Shown piece after piece: positions 38,089-38,254 of a stretch of 38,254 nt of DNA (within the stretch, counting starts at the first letter, position 1; each line of letters opens with the position of its first letter). Below the pieces are notes generated by a model. It searched no databases, was not told the origin of the DNA, and saw only the letters and a program-made list of their open reading frames with translations. The stretch comes from an uncultured Ruminococcus sp. GTDB lineage: Bacteria > Bacillota > Clostridia > Oscillospirales > Ruminococcaceae. The DNA lies in NCBI RefSeq assembly GCF_902762735.1, contig NZ_CACWPP010000042.1, forward strand, positions 1 through 38,254, read 5' to 3'. Both the position numbers and the translations under genes were made by a program.

Positions 38089-38254
38089 CTGGCGTGGGCG
38101 GGAGAATGCCGTGCCGCCAACAAAACCAAGTAAGCACACAAAGCGAAGCTGAGTTAAAGCGCGCGGTCAAGCCTCGCGCCAGCAGGCTTGCGGGGAGCGC
38201 GAGGGGCAGAGCCTCTCGCATCGGGGAAGCAGTCCAAACGCGACAAACAAAACA
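38089..38254. repeat. Non-coding right edge, probable repeat-element body
   Basis: No gene seen. It contains GC-rich hairpins (e.g. GAGGGGCAGAGCCTC) and a GGTCAAGCCT block resembling the inverse of 20269-20278, so it is probably more of the heptamer-associated element. Confidence 0.4.

Overview
The window looks like a chromosomal segment of an anaerobic, spore-lineage Clostridia member, most likely a Ruminococcus (R. albus/R. flavefaciens-like). Evidence: type I dockerin repeats on a secreted protein, a surface-anchored cohesin-like protein, bifunctional AdhE, a GH127 arabinofuranosidase, and sporulation-lineage genes (ytfJ/gerW, gpr, a Spo0A-type DNA-binding protein). Assignment is from gene content only.

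Layout. 0.2-6.2 kb: minus-strand run M50 protease - scpA - scpB - DUF2953 - ytfJ, followed by an S11 D-Ala-D-Ala carboxypeptidase. 6.4-12.6 kb: rpmB, an LtaS-type sulfatase-fold synthase, a secreted dockerin-VanY peptidase convergent with rqcH. 13.1-19.5 kb: GH127, a zinc-ribbon membrane protein, and an APH-fold protein lacking both catalytic aspartates. 20.3-22.4 kb: a PhpC-like iron alcohol dehydrogenase, a promoter-to-terminator small RNA candidate, DUF1292. 22.5-23.85 kb: a ~1.35 kb region with a consensus promoter, a terminator and no long ORF. It contains about 2.5 near-identical 213-215-bp repeats and six copies of a GAAAGG-spacer-ATG motif. 23.9-27.6 kb: stand-alone Spo0A C-terminal domain gene with a 14-bp palindrome at its transcription start, then adhE. 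27.9-33.9 kb: diguanylate cyclase, CIRCE-controlled hsp20, rpsT, gpr, alr, mscL. 34.1-38.0 kb: two tRNA-Gln genes, cohesin-like surface protein, lipoprotein, an unknown gene, and aroF behind a Phe-rich leader peptide and attenuator-like terminator.

The intergenic space is crowded with small mobile repeats. At least eleven copies of two MITE-like families have GC-rich central palindromes and ~11-bp target duplications. A separate heptamer repeat (AATTCAT)n followed by a TTGGCA-type boundary sits exactly at the stop codons of five genes, all of which therefore end in Asn-Ser-stop.

The main candidates for undescribed biology are the repeat-bearing non-coding transcript at 22.5-23.85 kb, the stand-alone Spo0A domain beside it, the heptamer element at gene ends, the ScpA protein with a repeat-expanded tail, and the putative pseudokinase. 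All function calls come from reading motifs; no database search was run.
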